From Streptomyces sp. NBC_00461 (GTDB lineage: Bacteria; Actinomycetota; Actinomycetes; Streptomycetales; Streptomycetaceae): 64,000 nt of DNA. The stretch covers positions 8,093,001-8,157,000 of the forward strand of contig NZ_CP107902.1 of the NCBI RefSeq assembly GCF_036013935.1, written 5' to 3'. The first letter of the stretch is position 1; every line of letters begins with the position of its first letter. Of the stretch, positions 33,952-43,093 are shown one piece after another. The notes under the pieces are model-generated. The model saw only the letters and a list, made by a program, of their open reading frames with translations, did not search any database and had not been told where the DNA came from. The position numbers and the translations under genes were made by a program.

Positions 33952-35871
33952 TCACCTCACGATGGTCGCGACCGGGAGCTTCTCGATCCGGATCGCCGAC
34001 GCCTTGAACTCCGCCGTCCCCGCGATCGGACAGTTCGCCTCGATCGTCAGCTGGTTGGTGTCCACCTCGTCGGGAAAGTGCATGGTCATGAAGGCGAGCC
34101 CGGGCCTGAGCGCCGTGTCGATCCAGACGGGCGCCACGACCGCGCCCCGCCGCGAGGACACCTGGACCTCCTCGCCGACGACGACCCCGTAGCGTTCGGC
34201 GTCCTCGGGGCACAGCTCGATGTACTCGCCGCGCCGCAGCGGGGAGGCGTAACCGCCGCTCTGCACACCGGTGTTGTAGGAGTCGAGGCGCCGCCCCGTG
34301 GTCAGCCGGATCGGGTAATCCTCGTCCGTGAGGTCCACGGGCGGATCGTGCTGCACGATCCCGAAGGGCGCCGGCATTCCGCGCCGTGCGGGGTCCTTCT
34401 CCCACAACCGGCCGTGCAGATACGTCGGTTCGAGCCCGTCGGTGCTCGGGCACGGCCACTGGATGCCCTGGTGCTGCGCCAGGCGTTCGTACGTCATCCC
34501 GTAGTGGTCCGGCGAGACGGACCTCAGCTCGTTCCACACGGCCTCGGCGTCGGCGTACTTCCAGTCGTGGCCGAGACGCGCCGCCAGTTCACAGAGGATG
34601 TCGATGTCCTCGCGGGCCTCACCGGGCGGGGTCACCGCGGCCCGCACCCGCTGAACCCGCCGCTCGCTGTTGGTCGTTGTGCCGTCGGTCTCCGCCCAGC
34701 CGGCGGTCGCCGGCAGCACCACGTCCGCCAGCTCGGCCGTCCTGGTGAGGAAGATGTCCTGCACGACGAGGAAGTCGAGGGCCTGGAAACGTCGTACGGC
34801 CTGCTCGCTGTCCGCCTCCGACTGCGCCGGGTTCTCGCCGATGCAGTAGACCGCACCGAGCGTGCCTTCCTCCATCGCCTCGAACATCTCCGTCAGGGTC
34901 AGCCCGTAGTGGGGCTGGATGACGGTGTCCCAGGCCGACTCGAACTTCAGCCGGGTGTCGGGGTCGAGGATGTCCTGGAAGCCGGGCAGGCGGTTGGGGA
35001 TCGCGCCCATGTCGCCGCCGCCCTGCACGTTGTTCTGGCCGCGCAGCGGCTGTAACCCGGCGCCGTACCGGCCCACCTGACCGGTCAGCAGTGACAGGTT
35101 GATCAGCGCGCGGACGTTGTCCGTGCCGTTGTGGTGCTCGGTGATGCCGAGGGTCCAGCACAGCTGGGCGCGTTCGGCGCGGGCGTAGGTGTGCGCCAAC
35201 TCCCTTATGGCGCTCGCCGGTACGCCCGTCACCTTCTCGGCGAGGGACAGCGTCCACGGCTCGACCAGTGCCCTGTACTCCTCGAAGCCGGTGGTGGCCC
35301 GCTCGATGAAGGCATGGTTGGCCAGGCCCGCGTGGATGATCTCGCGGCCGATCGCGTGCGCCATCGGGATGTCGGTGCCGACGTTGATGCCGAGCCAGCT
35401 CTCCGCCCACTCGGCGGTGGAGGTGCGGCGCGGGTCGACGGCGTAGAGCCGGGCGCCGTTGTGGATGCCCTTGAGCACGTGCTGGAAGAAGATCGGGTGG
35501 GCGAAGCGGGCGTTGGAGCCCCACATCACGATGACGTCGGTGTGCTCGATCTCCTCGTACGAGGAGGTGCCGCCGCCCGAGCCGAAGGCCGCCGACAGGC
35601 CCGCCACGCTCGGGGCGTGGCAGGTGCGGTTGCAGGAGTCGACGTTGTTGGTGCCCATGACGACGCGGGCGAACTTCTGCGCCACGTAGTTCATCTCGTT
35701 GGTCGCCCGGGCGCAGGAGAACATGCCGAACGCACCGCGGTTGCGCTCCAGGCCCCGGGCCGCCCGGTCCAGTGCTTCCTCCCAACTCGCCTGCCGGAAT
35801 GGCTCGTTGCGGGAGTCCCGCACCAGCGGGTGGGTCAGCCGGGTGTAGGTCTTCGGTTGCCGTTTCCTCAT
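33952..35871 (-). CDS. Formate dehydrogenase catalytic (molybdopterin) subunit, Cys type
   Basis: A 639-residue molybdopterin oxidoreductase from ATG 35871, which overlaps the stop of the upstream reductase (ATGA). The Mo ligand and its partner are C84-H85 in VDSCNRTCHAPSVAGL, aligned with Sec/Cys-His of true formate dehydrogenases. GQNNVQGGGDMGAIPNRLPG and the C-terminal molybdopterin-dinucleotide domain (RLTTGRRLDSYNTGVQS) are present. It oxidises formate to CO2. The N-terminal Fe-S domains of one-chain homologues are missing and encoded by the gene at 31267-32127; together 286 + 639 residues match the length of an undivided FdsA-type chain. Confidence 0.93.
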   Translation of the reverse strand: MRKRQPKTYTRLTHPLVRDSRNEPFRQASWEEALDRAARGLERNRGAFGMFSCARATNEMNYVAQKFARVVMGTNNVDSCNRTCHAPSVAGLSAAFGSGGGTSSYEEIEHTDVIVMWGSNARFAHPIFFQHVLKGIHNGARLYAVDPRRTSTAEWAESWLGINVGTDIPMAHAIGREIIHAGLANHAFIERATTGFEEYRALVEPWTLSLAEKVTGVPASAIRELAHTYARAERAQLCWTLGITEHHNGTDNVRALINLSLLTGQVGRYGAGLQPLRGQNNVQGGGDMGAIPNRLPGFQDILDPDTRLKFESAWDTVIQPHYGLTLTEMFEAMEEGTLGAVYCIGENPAQSEADSEQAVRRFQALDFLVVQDIFLTRTAELADVVLPATAGWAETDGTTTNSERRVQRVRAAVTPPGEAREDIDILCELAARLGHDWKYADAEAVWNELRSVSPDHYGMTYERLAQHQGIQWPCPSTDGLEPTYLHGRLWEKDPARRGMPAPFGIVQHDPPVDLTDEDYPIRLTTGRRLDSYNTGVQSGGYASPLRRGEYIELCPEDAERYGVVVGEEVQVSSRRGAVVAPVWIDTALRPGLAFMTMHFPDEVDTNQLTIEANCPIAGTAEFKASAIRIEKLPVATIVR

Positions 35872-36839
35872 GCGGCGCTCCTCAGTGCGAGCAGGTCCGA
35901 GATGGCGTGCACGGTGCGCAGGGTGGGCACCTCGACGCCGGTGATCTCCGCCAACTCGACGACGGCGGCGAGCAGTACGTCGAGTTCGAGCGGTTTGCCG
36001 CGCTCCAGGTCCTGGAGTGTGGAGGTGCGGTGGTCGCCGACGCGTTCGGCCCCGGCGAGACGGCGTTCGATGGAGACGCCGACCTCGCAGCCGAGCGCCT
36101 GGGCGACGGCGAGCGTCTCGGCCATCATCGTCTCGATGACCTTGCGGGTGCCGCCGTGCAGGCACATCTGCCGCATCGTGGCGCGGGCCAGCGCGCTGAT
36201 CGGGTTGAAGGAGATGTTGCCGAGCAGCTTGAGCCAGACGTCGTTGCGCAGGTCCGGTTCGACGGGGCACTTCAGCCCGCCGGCCTGCATGGCCTCGCTG
36301 AGGTCCAGACAGCGCTTCGACACGCTGCGGTCGGGCTCGCCGATGGAGAACCGGGTGCCTTCCAAGTGCCGTACGACTCCTGGTCCTTCGAGCTCGGTCG
36401 CCGCGTAGACGACACAACCGAGGGCCCGTTCCGGCGCGATCACCGCACTGACCGCGCCGTCCGGGTCCACGCTCTCGACGCGGTGGCCGTCGTAGGGGCC
36501 GCCGTGTCGGTGGAAGTACCACCAGGGGATGCCGTTCTGGGCCGCCACGACCGCCGTGGTGTCGTGCAGGAGCGGCTCGATCAGCGGCCCGCACGCCGCG
36601 TACGAGTTGGCCTTCAGACCCAGGAAGACGTAGTCGGCCGGGCCGATCTCGGCCGGATCGTCGGTGGCATGGGCGTGCGCGGTGAAGTCGCCGCGCGGGG
36701 AGAGCACCCGTACTCCGTGCTGCCTCAGGGCCGCGAGGTGCGGTCCACGGGCTACGAGATGCACATCGGCGCCTGCGCGATGGAGCGCGGCACCGACGTA
36801 GGCGCCGATCGCACCGGCGCCGAGGACTGCGACTTTCAT
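35868..36839 (-). CDS. 2-dehydropantoate 2-reductase family protein (PanE/ApbA-like)
   Basis: A 323-residue protein from ATG 36839. Rossmann motif VAVLGAGAIGAYVGAALHRAG at the start (GxGxxG), LGLKANSY with the family Lys, AQNGIPWWYF, and the C-terminal ApbA domain with KLLGNISFNPISALARAT. The family reduces ketopantoate for CoA synthesis, but this copy is the first gene of a formate dehydrogenase operon, so a related 2-oxoacid (for example a glyoxylate-type compound) may be the real substrate; that is inference. The last 4 bp overlap the formate dehydrogenase start. Confidence 0.88.
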   Translation of the reverse strand: MKVAVLGAGAIGAYVGAALHRAGADVHLVARGPHLAALRQHGVRVLSPRGDFTAHAHATDDPAEIGPADYVFLGLKANSYAACGPLIEPLLHDTTAVVAAQNGIPWWYFHRHGGPYDGHRVESVDPDGAVSAVIAPERALGCVVYAATELEGPGVVRHLEGTRFSIGEPDRSVSKRCLDLSEAMQAGGLKCPVEPDLRNDVWLKLLGNISFNPISALARATMRQMCLHGGTRKVIETMMAETLAVAQALGCEVGVSIERRLAGAERVGDHRTSTLQDLERGKPLELDVLLAAVVELAEITGVEVPTLRTVHAISDLLALRSAA

Positions 36840-36934
36840 GACGGGGGAGCTCCGTTCGGTCGAGGGATACCGCGGAGATGGCTGCACTGCCGAACTCTGG
36901 CGAGCGCGGTCGAACGAAACGCACTGTCGACTGA

Positions 36935-36950
36935 ATATTGTCTACAGTAT
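36935..36950. promoter_or_regulatory. Putative GntR (FCD type) operator upstream of fdh and OFA genes
   Basis: ATATTGTCTACAGTAT is an imperfect 16-bp inverted repeat with a TTGTCTACAG core like those bound by FadR/FCD-type GntR proteins. It sits in the 252-bp divergent region of the PanE-like and OFA genes. A related site (AGACTGTAGACGAAAG, reverse orientation) precedes the gntR gene at 39710. Confidence 0.6.
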
Positions 36951-37091
36951 GGCGATGGGGGCAGCAAGGGTTCGCGCACGGTTCGGAAAACCGGTCGGTC
37001 CGACCGTTCGGCGCGTCCTGGACGCCGTTCATCGCATACGGTCGACGCGGCGCCTTCTCAACTCCCGTGGTACTCCCTAACGTTCGGGATC

Positions 37092-38432
37092 ATGAGTCCC
37101 CCTGTCGCGCCGGCCGGCTGGAGCCGCTGGCTCGTTCCCCCCGCCGCACTCTCCGTCCATCTCTCCATCGGCCAGGCCTACGCCTGGAGCGTGTTCAAGC
37201 CGCCTCTCGAGTCGGCGCTGGGCCTCAGCGGCACGCAGAGCGCGCTGCCCTTCCAGCTCGCCATCGTCATGCTCGGCCTGTCCGCCGCGTTCGGCGGCAC
37301 GCTGGTCGAGCGCAACGGGCCGCGCTGGGCGATGACCGTCGCCCTGATCTGCTTCTCGTCCGGCTTCCTGATCTCCGCTGTCGGCGCGGCCACCGAGCAG
37401 TACTGGCTGATCGTCCTCGGCTACGGCTTCGTCGGCGGCATCGGCCTCGGCATCGGCTACATCTCCCCCGTGTCCACGCTGATCAAGTGGTTCCCGGACC
37501 GGCCCGGCATGGCCACCGGCATCGCCATCATGGGCTTCGGCGGCGGCGCGCTCATCGCCTCTCCCTGGTCCGCCCAGATGCTGGAGTCGTTCGGCTCCGA
37601 CCACTCGGGGATCGCGCTCGCGTTCCTCGTGCACGGACTCGCCTACGCCGTCTTCATGTCGCTGGGCGTGCTGCTGGTGCGGGTCCCGCGCGCCGACGAG
37701 CGCAAAAGCACCGAGGGCGCACCGAGCGCCGTCCAGGGCCCGCAGGTCTCCGCCAACAGCGCCGTGCGCACTCCGCAGTTCTGGTGTCTGTGGGTCGTGC
37801 TCTGCATGAACGTGACCGCCGGCATCGGTATCCTGGAGAAGGCCGCCCCGATGATCACGGACTTCTTCAAGGACACCTCGACCCCGGTGTCGGTCTCGGC
37901 CGCCGCCGGCTTCGTCGCCCTGCTGTCCGCAGCCAACATGGCGGGCCGCATCGGCTGGTCGTCGACCTCCGACCTGATCGGCCGCAAGAACATCTACCGG
38001 GTCTACCTGGGCGTCGGCGCGGTGATGTACGCGCTGATCGCACTGTTCGGCGACTCGTCCAAGCCGCTGTTCGTCCTGTGCGCGCTGGTGATCCTCTCCT
38101 TCTACGGCGGCGGTTTCGCGACGGTCCCCGCCTACCTCAAGGACCTCTTCGGCACCTACCAGGTCGGCGCGATCCACGGGCGGCTGCTCACCGCCTGGTC
38201 CACGGCCGGCGTCCTCGGCCCGCTGATCGTCAACTGGATCGCCGACCGGCAGGAGGGCGCGGGCAAGCACGGCTCCGCCCTGTACACCATGTCCTTCGTC
38301 ATCATGATCGGGCTGCTCGTGGTCGGCTTCGTCGCCAACGAACTCGTCCGCCCCGTCCACACCCGCCACCACATCCCCGCCCCGCGGGAGGAGACCGTCG
38401 ATGTCGAACGACAGCAGCCAGAGTCCGCCTGA
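37092..38432 (+). CDS. OFA-family MFS transporter (oxalate/formate antiporter type)
   Basis: A 446-residue transporter from ATG 37092, about 12 membrane helices. OFA features: GQAYAWSVFKPPLESALGLS near the start, GGIGLGIGYISPVSTLIKWFPDRPGMATGIAIMGFGGG and the middle TPQFWCLWVVLCMNVTAGIGI. Characterised members exchange oxalate for formate or take up other monocarboxylates. The divergent formate dehydrogenase operon fits oxalate/formate traffic. Its 3' end overlaps the tiny partner gene by 32 bp. Confidence 0.9.
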   Translation: MSPPVAPAGWSRWLVPPAALSVHLSIGQAYAWSVFKPPLESALGLSGTQSALPFQLAIVMLGLSAAFGGTLVERNGPRWAMTVALICFSSGFLISAVGAATEQYWLIVLGYGFVGGIGLGIGYISPVSTLIKWFPDRPGMATGIAIMGFGGGALIASPWSAQMLESFGSDHSGIALAFLVHGLAYAVFMSLGVLLVRVPRADERKSTEGAPSAVQGPQVSANSAVRTPQFWCLWVVLCMNVTAGIGILEKAAPMITDFFKDTSTPVSVSAAAGFVALLSAANMAGRIGWSSTSDLIGRKNIYRVYLGVGAVMYALIALFGDSSKPLFVLCALVILSFYGGGFATVPAYLKDLFGTYQVGAIHGRLLTAWSTAGVLGPLIVNWIADRQEGAGKHGSALYTMSFVIMIGLLVVGFVANELVRPVHTRHHIPAPREETVDVERQQPESA

Positions 38433-38535
38433 CCGACGCCCGCTGATCGCCTTCGCCTGGCTGTGGGTGGGGGCACCGCTCGCCTACGGGCTCTACGAAC
38501 TCGTACAGAAGGCGACCCAGCTGTTCACCGGGTGA
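38401..38535 (+). CDS. Small single-helix partner of the OFA transporter
   Basis: A 44-residue protein from ATG 38401, backed by GGGAGGAG 8 nt upstream and an out-of-phase 32-bp overlap with the transporter gene. After a polar start (MSNDSSQSPPDRRP) there is one hydrophobic helix (LIAFAWLWVGAPLAYGLYELV). Similar mini-genes follow OFA transporters in other Streptomyces and are called MFS transporter small subunits, as far as I recall; the role is not known. Confidence 0.8.
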   Translation: MSNDSSQSPPDRRPLIAFAWLWVGAPLAYGLYELVQKATQLFTG

Positions 38536-38565
38536 CGTCCGCGCACACCGGGTGACCGTTCGGGA
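38526..38565 (+). repeat. 20-bp direct repeat across a stop codon
   Basis: CACCGGGTGAC occurs at 38526-38536, including the TGA of the small partner gene, and again at 38546-38556, in step with a 20-bp unit. Confidence 0.7.
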
Positions 38566-38708
38566 GGTGTCCGGGCGTCCGATCGTCTGACAGAAGCCGA
38601 CAACGCGGGCGCCCGTTTCCTGTCGCCTTACCTGCCGTCGTACCCGCGAGTCACTGATCAGACTGGTGGATCCCGCAACCCAAGGCAAGGCAACGAGGGG
38701 ACCCCCCA

Positions 38709-39647
38709 ATGAACGGCTCGCGCATCGCCGCCGTCGGCCACTACCAGCCCGCGAAGGTGCTCACCAACGCGGACCTGGCGGCCCTGGTCGACACCAGTGA
38801 CGAGTGGATCACGTCCCGGGTGGGAATTCGCACGCGCCACATCGCCGGGCCCGACGAGCCTGTCGACGAGCTGGCCGCCCACGCCGCCGCCAAGGCCCTC
38901 GCGGCGGCGGGCCTGGCTCCCGGCGACATCGACCTCGTCCTGGTCGCCACCTCCACCGCCGTCGACCGCTCGCCCAACATGGCCGCCCGCGTCGCCGCCC
39001 GGCTCGGCATCCCCTCGCCCGCCGCGATGGACCTCAACGTCGTGTGTGCGGGGTTCACGCATGCGCTGGCGACAGCCGATCACGCGGTCCGTGCGGGCGG
39101 ATCCACCCGTGCCCTGGTCGTCGGCGCCGACAAGATGTCCGAGGTGACGGACTGGACCGACCGCACGACCTGTGTCCTCGTCGGCGACGGGGCGGGGGCC
39201 GCCGTGGTCGAGGCCTCGGACGAGTCCGGCATCGGACCCGTGCTGTGGGGCTCGGTGCCCGAGATGGGGCACGCCGTGCGGATCGAGGGCACGCCCCCGC
39301 GGTTCGCCCAGGAGGGGCAGAGCGTCTACCGGTGGGCGACCACGCAACTGCCGCCCATCGCACGCAAGGCCTGCGAGCGCGCCGGGCTGGAGCCGGCCGA
39401 CCTCGCCGGAGTCGTCCTGCACCAGGCCAACCTGCGCATCATCGAGCCCCTCGCCGAGAAGATCGGCGCCGTGAACGCCGTCGTCGCGCGCGACGTCACC
39501 GAGTCCGGCAACACCTCGGCGGCGAGCATTCCGCTCGCGTTCTCCAAGCTCGTCGAACGGGGCGCGATCACCACCGGTGACCCGGTCCTGCTGTTCGGCT
39601 TCGGAGGGAACCTGTCGTACGCCGGACAGGTCGTCCGCTGCCCGTGA
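38709..39647 (+). CDS. Beta-ketoacyl-ACP synthase III family protein (FabH-like)
   Basis: A 312-residue thiolase-fold protein from ATG 38709 with GAGGGGACC upstream. The catalytic Cys is C113 (LNVVCAGF), and the His and Asn are in VLHQANLRI and ESGNTSAAS. DEWITSRVGIRTRHIA near the start is typical FabH. It condenses an acyl-CoA with malonyl-ACP. It stands alone, away from a fatty-acid operon, so it may start a specialised acyl chain instead of general lipid synthesis. Confidence 0.92.
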   Translation: MNGSRIAAVGHYQPAKVLTNADLAALVDTSDEWITSRVGIRTRHIAGPDEPVDELAAHAAAKALAAAGLAPGDIDLVLVATSTAVDRSPNMAARVAARLGIPSPAAMDLNVVCAGFTHALATADHAVRAGGSTRALVVGADKMSEVTDWTDRTTCVLVGDGAGAAVVEASDESGIGPVLWGSVPEMGHAVRIEGTPPRFAQEGQSVYRWATTQLPPIARKACERAGLEPADLAGVVLHQANLRIIEPLAEKIGAVNAVVARDVTESGNTSAASIPLAFSKLVERGAITTGDPVLLFGFGGNLSYAGQVVRCP

Positions 39648-39709
39648 CCTGCGCGTACGTCCCGGTGTGACGCAGACGACCCGCCGAACCACTGGTCACT
39701 GTGCGCCGT

Positions 39710-39725
39710 AGACTGTAGACGAAAG
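39710..39725. promoter_or_regulatory. Putative GntR autoregulatory site
   Basis: AGACTGTAGACGAAAG matches the reverse complement of the 36935-36950 site at 12 of 16 positions, including the block ACTGTAGAC. It is about 60 bp before the gntR start. Confidence 0.5.
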
Positions 39726-39786
39726 ACAATTCATACTGGCTTTCCGGCTGCAGTTGCTCCACGCTGCCCATGAGGGGGACCGACCG

Positions 39787-40464
39787 ATGCTGTCGACAGG
39801 ACTGCCACAGGGCGCGGTACCCAAGCTCGAACGGCCCGGCCCGCTGCGCGACCGCGTCTACGAGGCGCTGCTCGAACTCATCACCACCCGCGCCCTCCAG
39901 CCCGGCCAGCATCTCGTCGAGAGTGAACTCGCGGGCCACCTGGGCGTCTCGCGTCAGCCGGTGCGGGAGGCGTTGCAGCGGCTGAACACCGAGGGATGGG
40001 TCGATCTGCGGCCCGCTCAGGGCGCGTTCGTGCACGAGCCGACGGAACAGGAGGCCGACCAGCTCCTCACGGTCCGTACGCTCCTGGAGGCCGAGGCCGC
40101 CCGGCTCGCCGCCGCCAACGCGGGCAGCGCCGGCATCACGGTGCTCGAAGAGCTGTGCGCCGAGGGCGAGAAGGCCGTCGCCGCCGACGACGTGGACGTC
40201 GCGGTCGGCATGAACGCCCGCTTCCACACGAAGATCATGGAACTGGCCGGCAACGCGGTCCTCGCCGAACTCGCCGCACAGGTGGACCGCCGGGTGCGCT
40301 GGTACTACACACCGGTCGCCCGGCAGCGCGGACAGCAGTCCTGGATCGAACACCGCGCGCTGATCGCGGCGATCGCGGACCGGGACGAGCAGCGTGCCAC
40401 GCAGCTGATGCGCGAGCACACCGAGCACACGCGGCGGTCGTATCACGACCGGGCGAAGGACTGA
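39787..40464 (+). CDS. GntR-family regulator, FCD (FadR-like) type
   Basis: A 225-residue protein from ATG 39787 (GAGGGGGACC upstream; a further upstream start would add a non-coding leader). Winged HTH RDRVYEALLELITTRALQPG... VSRQPVREALQRLNTEGW, then an all-helical FCD domain with metal/ligand histidines (MNARFHTKIME, EHRALIAAI, REHTEH). FCD regulators usually sense small carboxylates. Given similar motifs before this gene and before the fdh/OFA genes, control of oxalate/formate use is the best guess. It overlaps the convergent ltrA-like gene by 22 bp. Confidence 0.9.
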   Translation: MLSTGLPQGAVPKLERPGPLRDRVYEALLELITTRALQPGQHLVESELAGHLGVSRQPVREALQRLNTEGWVDLRPAQGAFVHEPTEQEADQLLTVRTLLEAEAARLAAANAGSAGITVLEELCAEGEKAVAADDVDVAVGMNARFHTKIMELAGNAVLAELAAQVDRRVRWYYTPVARQRGQQSWIEHRALIAAIADRDEQRATQLMREHTEHTRRSYHDRAKD

Positions 40465-41621
40465 ACTTCCTTCACGCTGCCGCATGAACGGGCCTCGACC
40501 GTCAGCATGACCACCAACACCCCCACCAGGGCGAGGAGTTCGGCGACCGCCGAGACACGGACGCCGAGCAGGGTGGTGGCCAGGGCCACCGGAGCGGCGG
40601 CCGCCCGGAACCGCACCGGGTTCAGGCGCAGGACCGCCCGGAACGCCACGTCCCCCACGAGGAACAGCGCCACACCGCCCGCCAACGCAAGTGCCGGGCC
40701 CGTGTGCACATGTTCCGTGAGGTGGCCCAGCGTCTTCTTCACGCCCGTCGCCAGGTAGGCGATGCCGAGCAGCATCGGCAGGAAGGCGTAGTAGTACGCG
40801 TTCATCGCCAGACGCCAGCGATCCGGCGCCGGCGTCGCGTCGAACACCGCCTCGGCGCCCTCCTCGTCGCGCACGAAGTACGTCCACCACAGGGCGACCG
40901 CGAGCGCCAGCGAGAGGAACGCCCCGCCGAACAGACCAGGTGTGAGCGGCAGTTGGCCGACACCGGTGCCGATCGCGATGACGGACTCGCCGAACGCGAC
41001 GATCAGCAGCAGGCCATGGCGCTCCACGAAGTGCGCCGGGTCCAGACTGCCCAGCTGGACGCGCATGACGGCGGCCGACCGCTGTCCGTCCGCCCTGCCC
41101 GGCCCGTGCTCGGCGAAGAACGGCGTCACGAACTGGAGGAGGAGCGCGAGCAGCCAGAGGCCGTCCGCCGCGAGCCCGTCGAAGAAGCCCGCCGCCGTGA
41201 CGGAGAGGGCGGCCAGTGCGTTCGGGACGCCGTACCAGACGGAGTCCCGGCCGTGACTGCGGGTGTAGAGCGCGGTGTGCACGAGGACGACGGCCAGGAA
41301 GCCGAGACCGAAGACCACTCCGGTGTCGTCGAAGACACGCGGGATGGCGAGCGCGCAGACAAGGAACGCGCCCATGCCCAGCATCAGCAGGAGACGGCGG
41401 GAGAGGCGGTCCGGCGGTACCTGGTTGGTGAGGTACGCGTAGGCGCCGTACATCCAGAACAGCACCACGAAGATCAGCGCGACCCTGCCCGCCGTGGCGA
41501 ACGTCAGGTCGCCGGCGAGCAGAACGGTGAGCTGGGTGAGGGTGAAGACGAAGACGAGATCGAAGAAGAGCTCAAGGGTCGTGACTCTGCGGCCCGGATT
41601 CTCCGCCGTTGCGCTGTTCAT
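40443..41621 (-). CDS. Low-temperature-requirement protein A (LtrA) family membrane protein
   Basis: A 392-residue protein from ATG 41621 with GGGGGACAC upstream. The LtrA signature is at the N-terminus (VTTLELFFDLVFVFTLTQLT), followed by about ten membrane helices and HFVERHGLLLIVAFGESVIAIG. The family name comes from a Listeria cold-growth phenotype; the biochemical role is unknown. Not linked functionally to its neighbours as far as I can see. Confidence 0.88.
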   Translation of the reverse strand: MNSATAENPGRRVTTLELFFDLVFVFTLTQLTVLLAGDLTFATAGRVALIFVVLFWMYGAYAYLTNQVPPDRLSRRLLLMLGMGAFLVCALAIPRVFDDTGVVFGLGFLAVVLVHTALYTRSHGRDSVWYGVPNALAALSVTAAGFFDGLAADGLWLLALLLQFVTPFFAEHGPGRADGQRSAAVMRVQLGSLDPAHFVERHGLLLIVAFGESVIAIGTGVGQLPLTPGLFGGAFLSLALAVALWWTYFVRDEEGAEAVFDATPAPDRWRLAMNAYYYAFLPMLLGIAYLATGVKKTLGHLTEHVHTGPALALAGGVALFLVGDVAFRAVLRLNPVRFRAAAAPVALATTLLGVRVSAVAELLALVGVLVVMLTVEARSCGSVKEVQSFARS

Positions 41622-41814
41622 ATGTGTCCCCCTGGACCGATGCTGACCAGATCGTATGGGGTGGCCCGGCGCCGGGCGCGCGGGTGTCCTTTGTCCTGCC
41701 AGTGGAGAAAGTCGACGGCAATCCGTGCACGGCTTCTTCTCAGCCTCGCGGTTCGCTGCTACGTTCCCCTCGAAAGCCCGAACACAGTTGGCCGATTGAG
41801 GCGGGGAGGGGCTC

Positions 41815-43005
41815 GTGAGACGCATGACCGCACGACCCGGGAACGCTCATCAGGCCAAGCTGCTCAAGCTGTTGCGCGACGAAGGCCCCAACTCCCGTGC
41901 CCAGCTGGGCGATCAGGTCGACCTGTCACGGTCCAAGCTGGCCGTGGAGGTGGACCGGCTGCTGGAGACGGGCCTGGTCGTGGCCGACGGACTCGCCGCC
42001 TCGCGCGGCGGCCGCCGCTCCCACAACGTCCGGCTCAATCCGCAACTGCGCTTCCTCGGCGTGGACATCGGCGCGACCTCGGTCGACGTCGCCGTCACCA
42101 ACGCCGAACTGGAGATCCTCGGACACCTCAACCAGCCCATGGACGTACGCGAGGGCCCGGTCGCGGTCTTCGAGCAAGTCCTGTCCATGGCGGCGAAGTT
42201 GAAGGCCTCCGCGCTCGCGGAGGGGTACGACGGCGCCGGCATCGGCGTACCGGGACCGGTGCGCTTCCCCGAGGGTGTGCCGGTGGCTCCGCCGATCATG
42301 CCGGGCTGGGACGGCTTCCCCGTACGGGAGGCGCTCAGCCAGGAACTCGGCTGCCCCGTCATGGTCGACAACGACGTGAACCTGATGGCGATGGGGGAGA
42401 TGCACGCGGGCGTGGCACGCTCCGTGGGCGACTTCCTCTGCGTCAAGATCGGCACCGGTATCGGCTGCGGGATCGTCGCCGGCGGTGAGGTCCACCGCGG
42501 GGTGACCGGCAGCGCCGGCGACATCGGGCACATCCAGGCCGTGCCCGACGGACGTCCGTGCGCCTGCGGCAACCGGGGCTGCCTGGAAGCCCACTTCAGC
42601 GGGGCCGCCCTCGCCCGGGACGCCGTGGAAGCGGCCCAGCAGGGGCTGTCCGAGGAACTCGCCTCACGCCTGGCGGCGAGCGGCACCCTGACCGCCGTCG
42701 ACGTCGCCGCGGCAGCCGCCGCGGGCGACCCCACCGCCCTCGACCTGATCCGCGAGGGCGGCAACCGCACCGGCCAGGTCATCGCCGGCCTGGTCTCCTT
42801 CTTCAACCCGGGCCTGGTGGTGATCGGCGGCGGTGTGACCGGCCTCGGCCACACCCTGCTCGCCGCGATCCGCACCCAGGTCTACCGTCAGTCGTTGCCC
42901 CTCGCTACGGGCAACCTGCCCATCGTGCTGGGGGAGTTGGGGCCGACCTCCGGCGTCATCGGCGCCGCCCGGCTCATCAGCGACCACCTGTTCTCACCCG
43001 CGTAA
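41815..43005 (+). CDS. ROK-family transcriptional regulator
   Basis: A 396-residue protein from GTG 41815 (GGGGAGGGG upstream; ATG 41824 is an alternative). N-terminal winged HTH (LLRDEGPNSRAQLGDQVDLSRSKLAVEVDRLLETG), then a sugar-kinase-like ROK domain with the zinc motif CACGNRGCLEAH. Lacking a separate kinase gene, it should act as a sugar-responsive repressor of the ABC/oxidoreductase genes that follow on the same strand 88 bp later. Confidence 0.92.
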   Translation: MRRMTARPGNAHQAKLLKLLRDEGPNSRAQLGDQVDLSRSKLAVEVDRLLETGLVVADGLAASRGGRRSHNVRLNPQLRFLGVDIGATSVDVAVTNAELEILGHLNQPMDVREGPVAVFEQVLSMAAKLKASALAEGYDGAGIGVPGPVRFPEGVPVAPPIMPGWDGFPVREALSQELGCPVMVDNDVNLMAMGEMHAGVARSVGDFLCVKIGTGIGCGIVAGGEVHRGVTGSAGDIGHIQAVPDGRPCACGNRGCLEAHFSGAALARDAVEAAQQGLSEELASRLAASGTLTAVDVAAAAAAGDPTALDLIREGGNRTGQVIAGLVSFFNPGLVVIGGGVTGLGHTLLAAIRTQVYRQSLPLATGNLPIVLGELGPTSGVIGAARLISDHLFSPA

Positions 43006-43093
43006 GCACCGACGTCAGCACGGATCACATCAGTTCGGCGCCCTGCCTCGCCCTGCCCTGAAACCGGCCCGCACGCCCGCCAAGGGGAACCTC

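Noticed and set aside
35872..37032. Upstream extension of the formate dehydrogenase frame
   Set aside because: It overlaps the whole PanE-like gene in a shifted frame; the family start and ATGA coupling fix the start at 35871.
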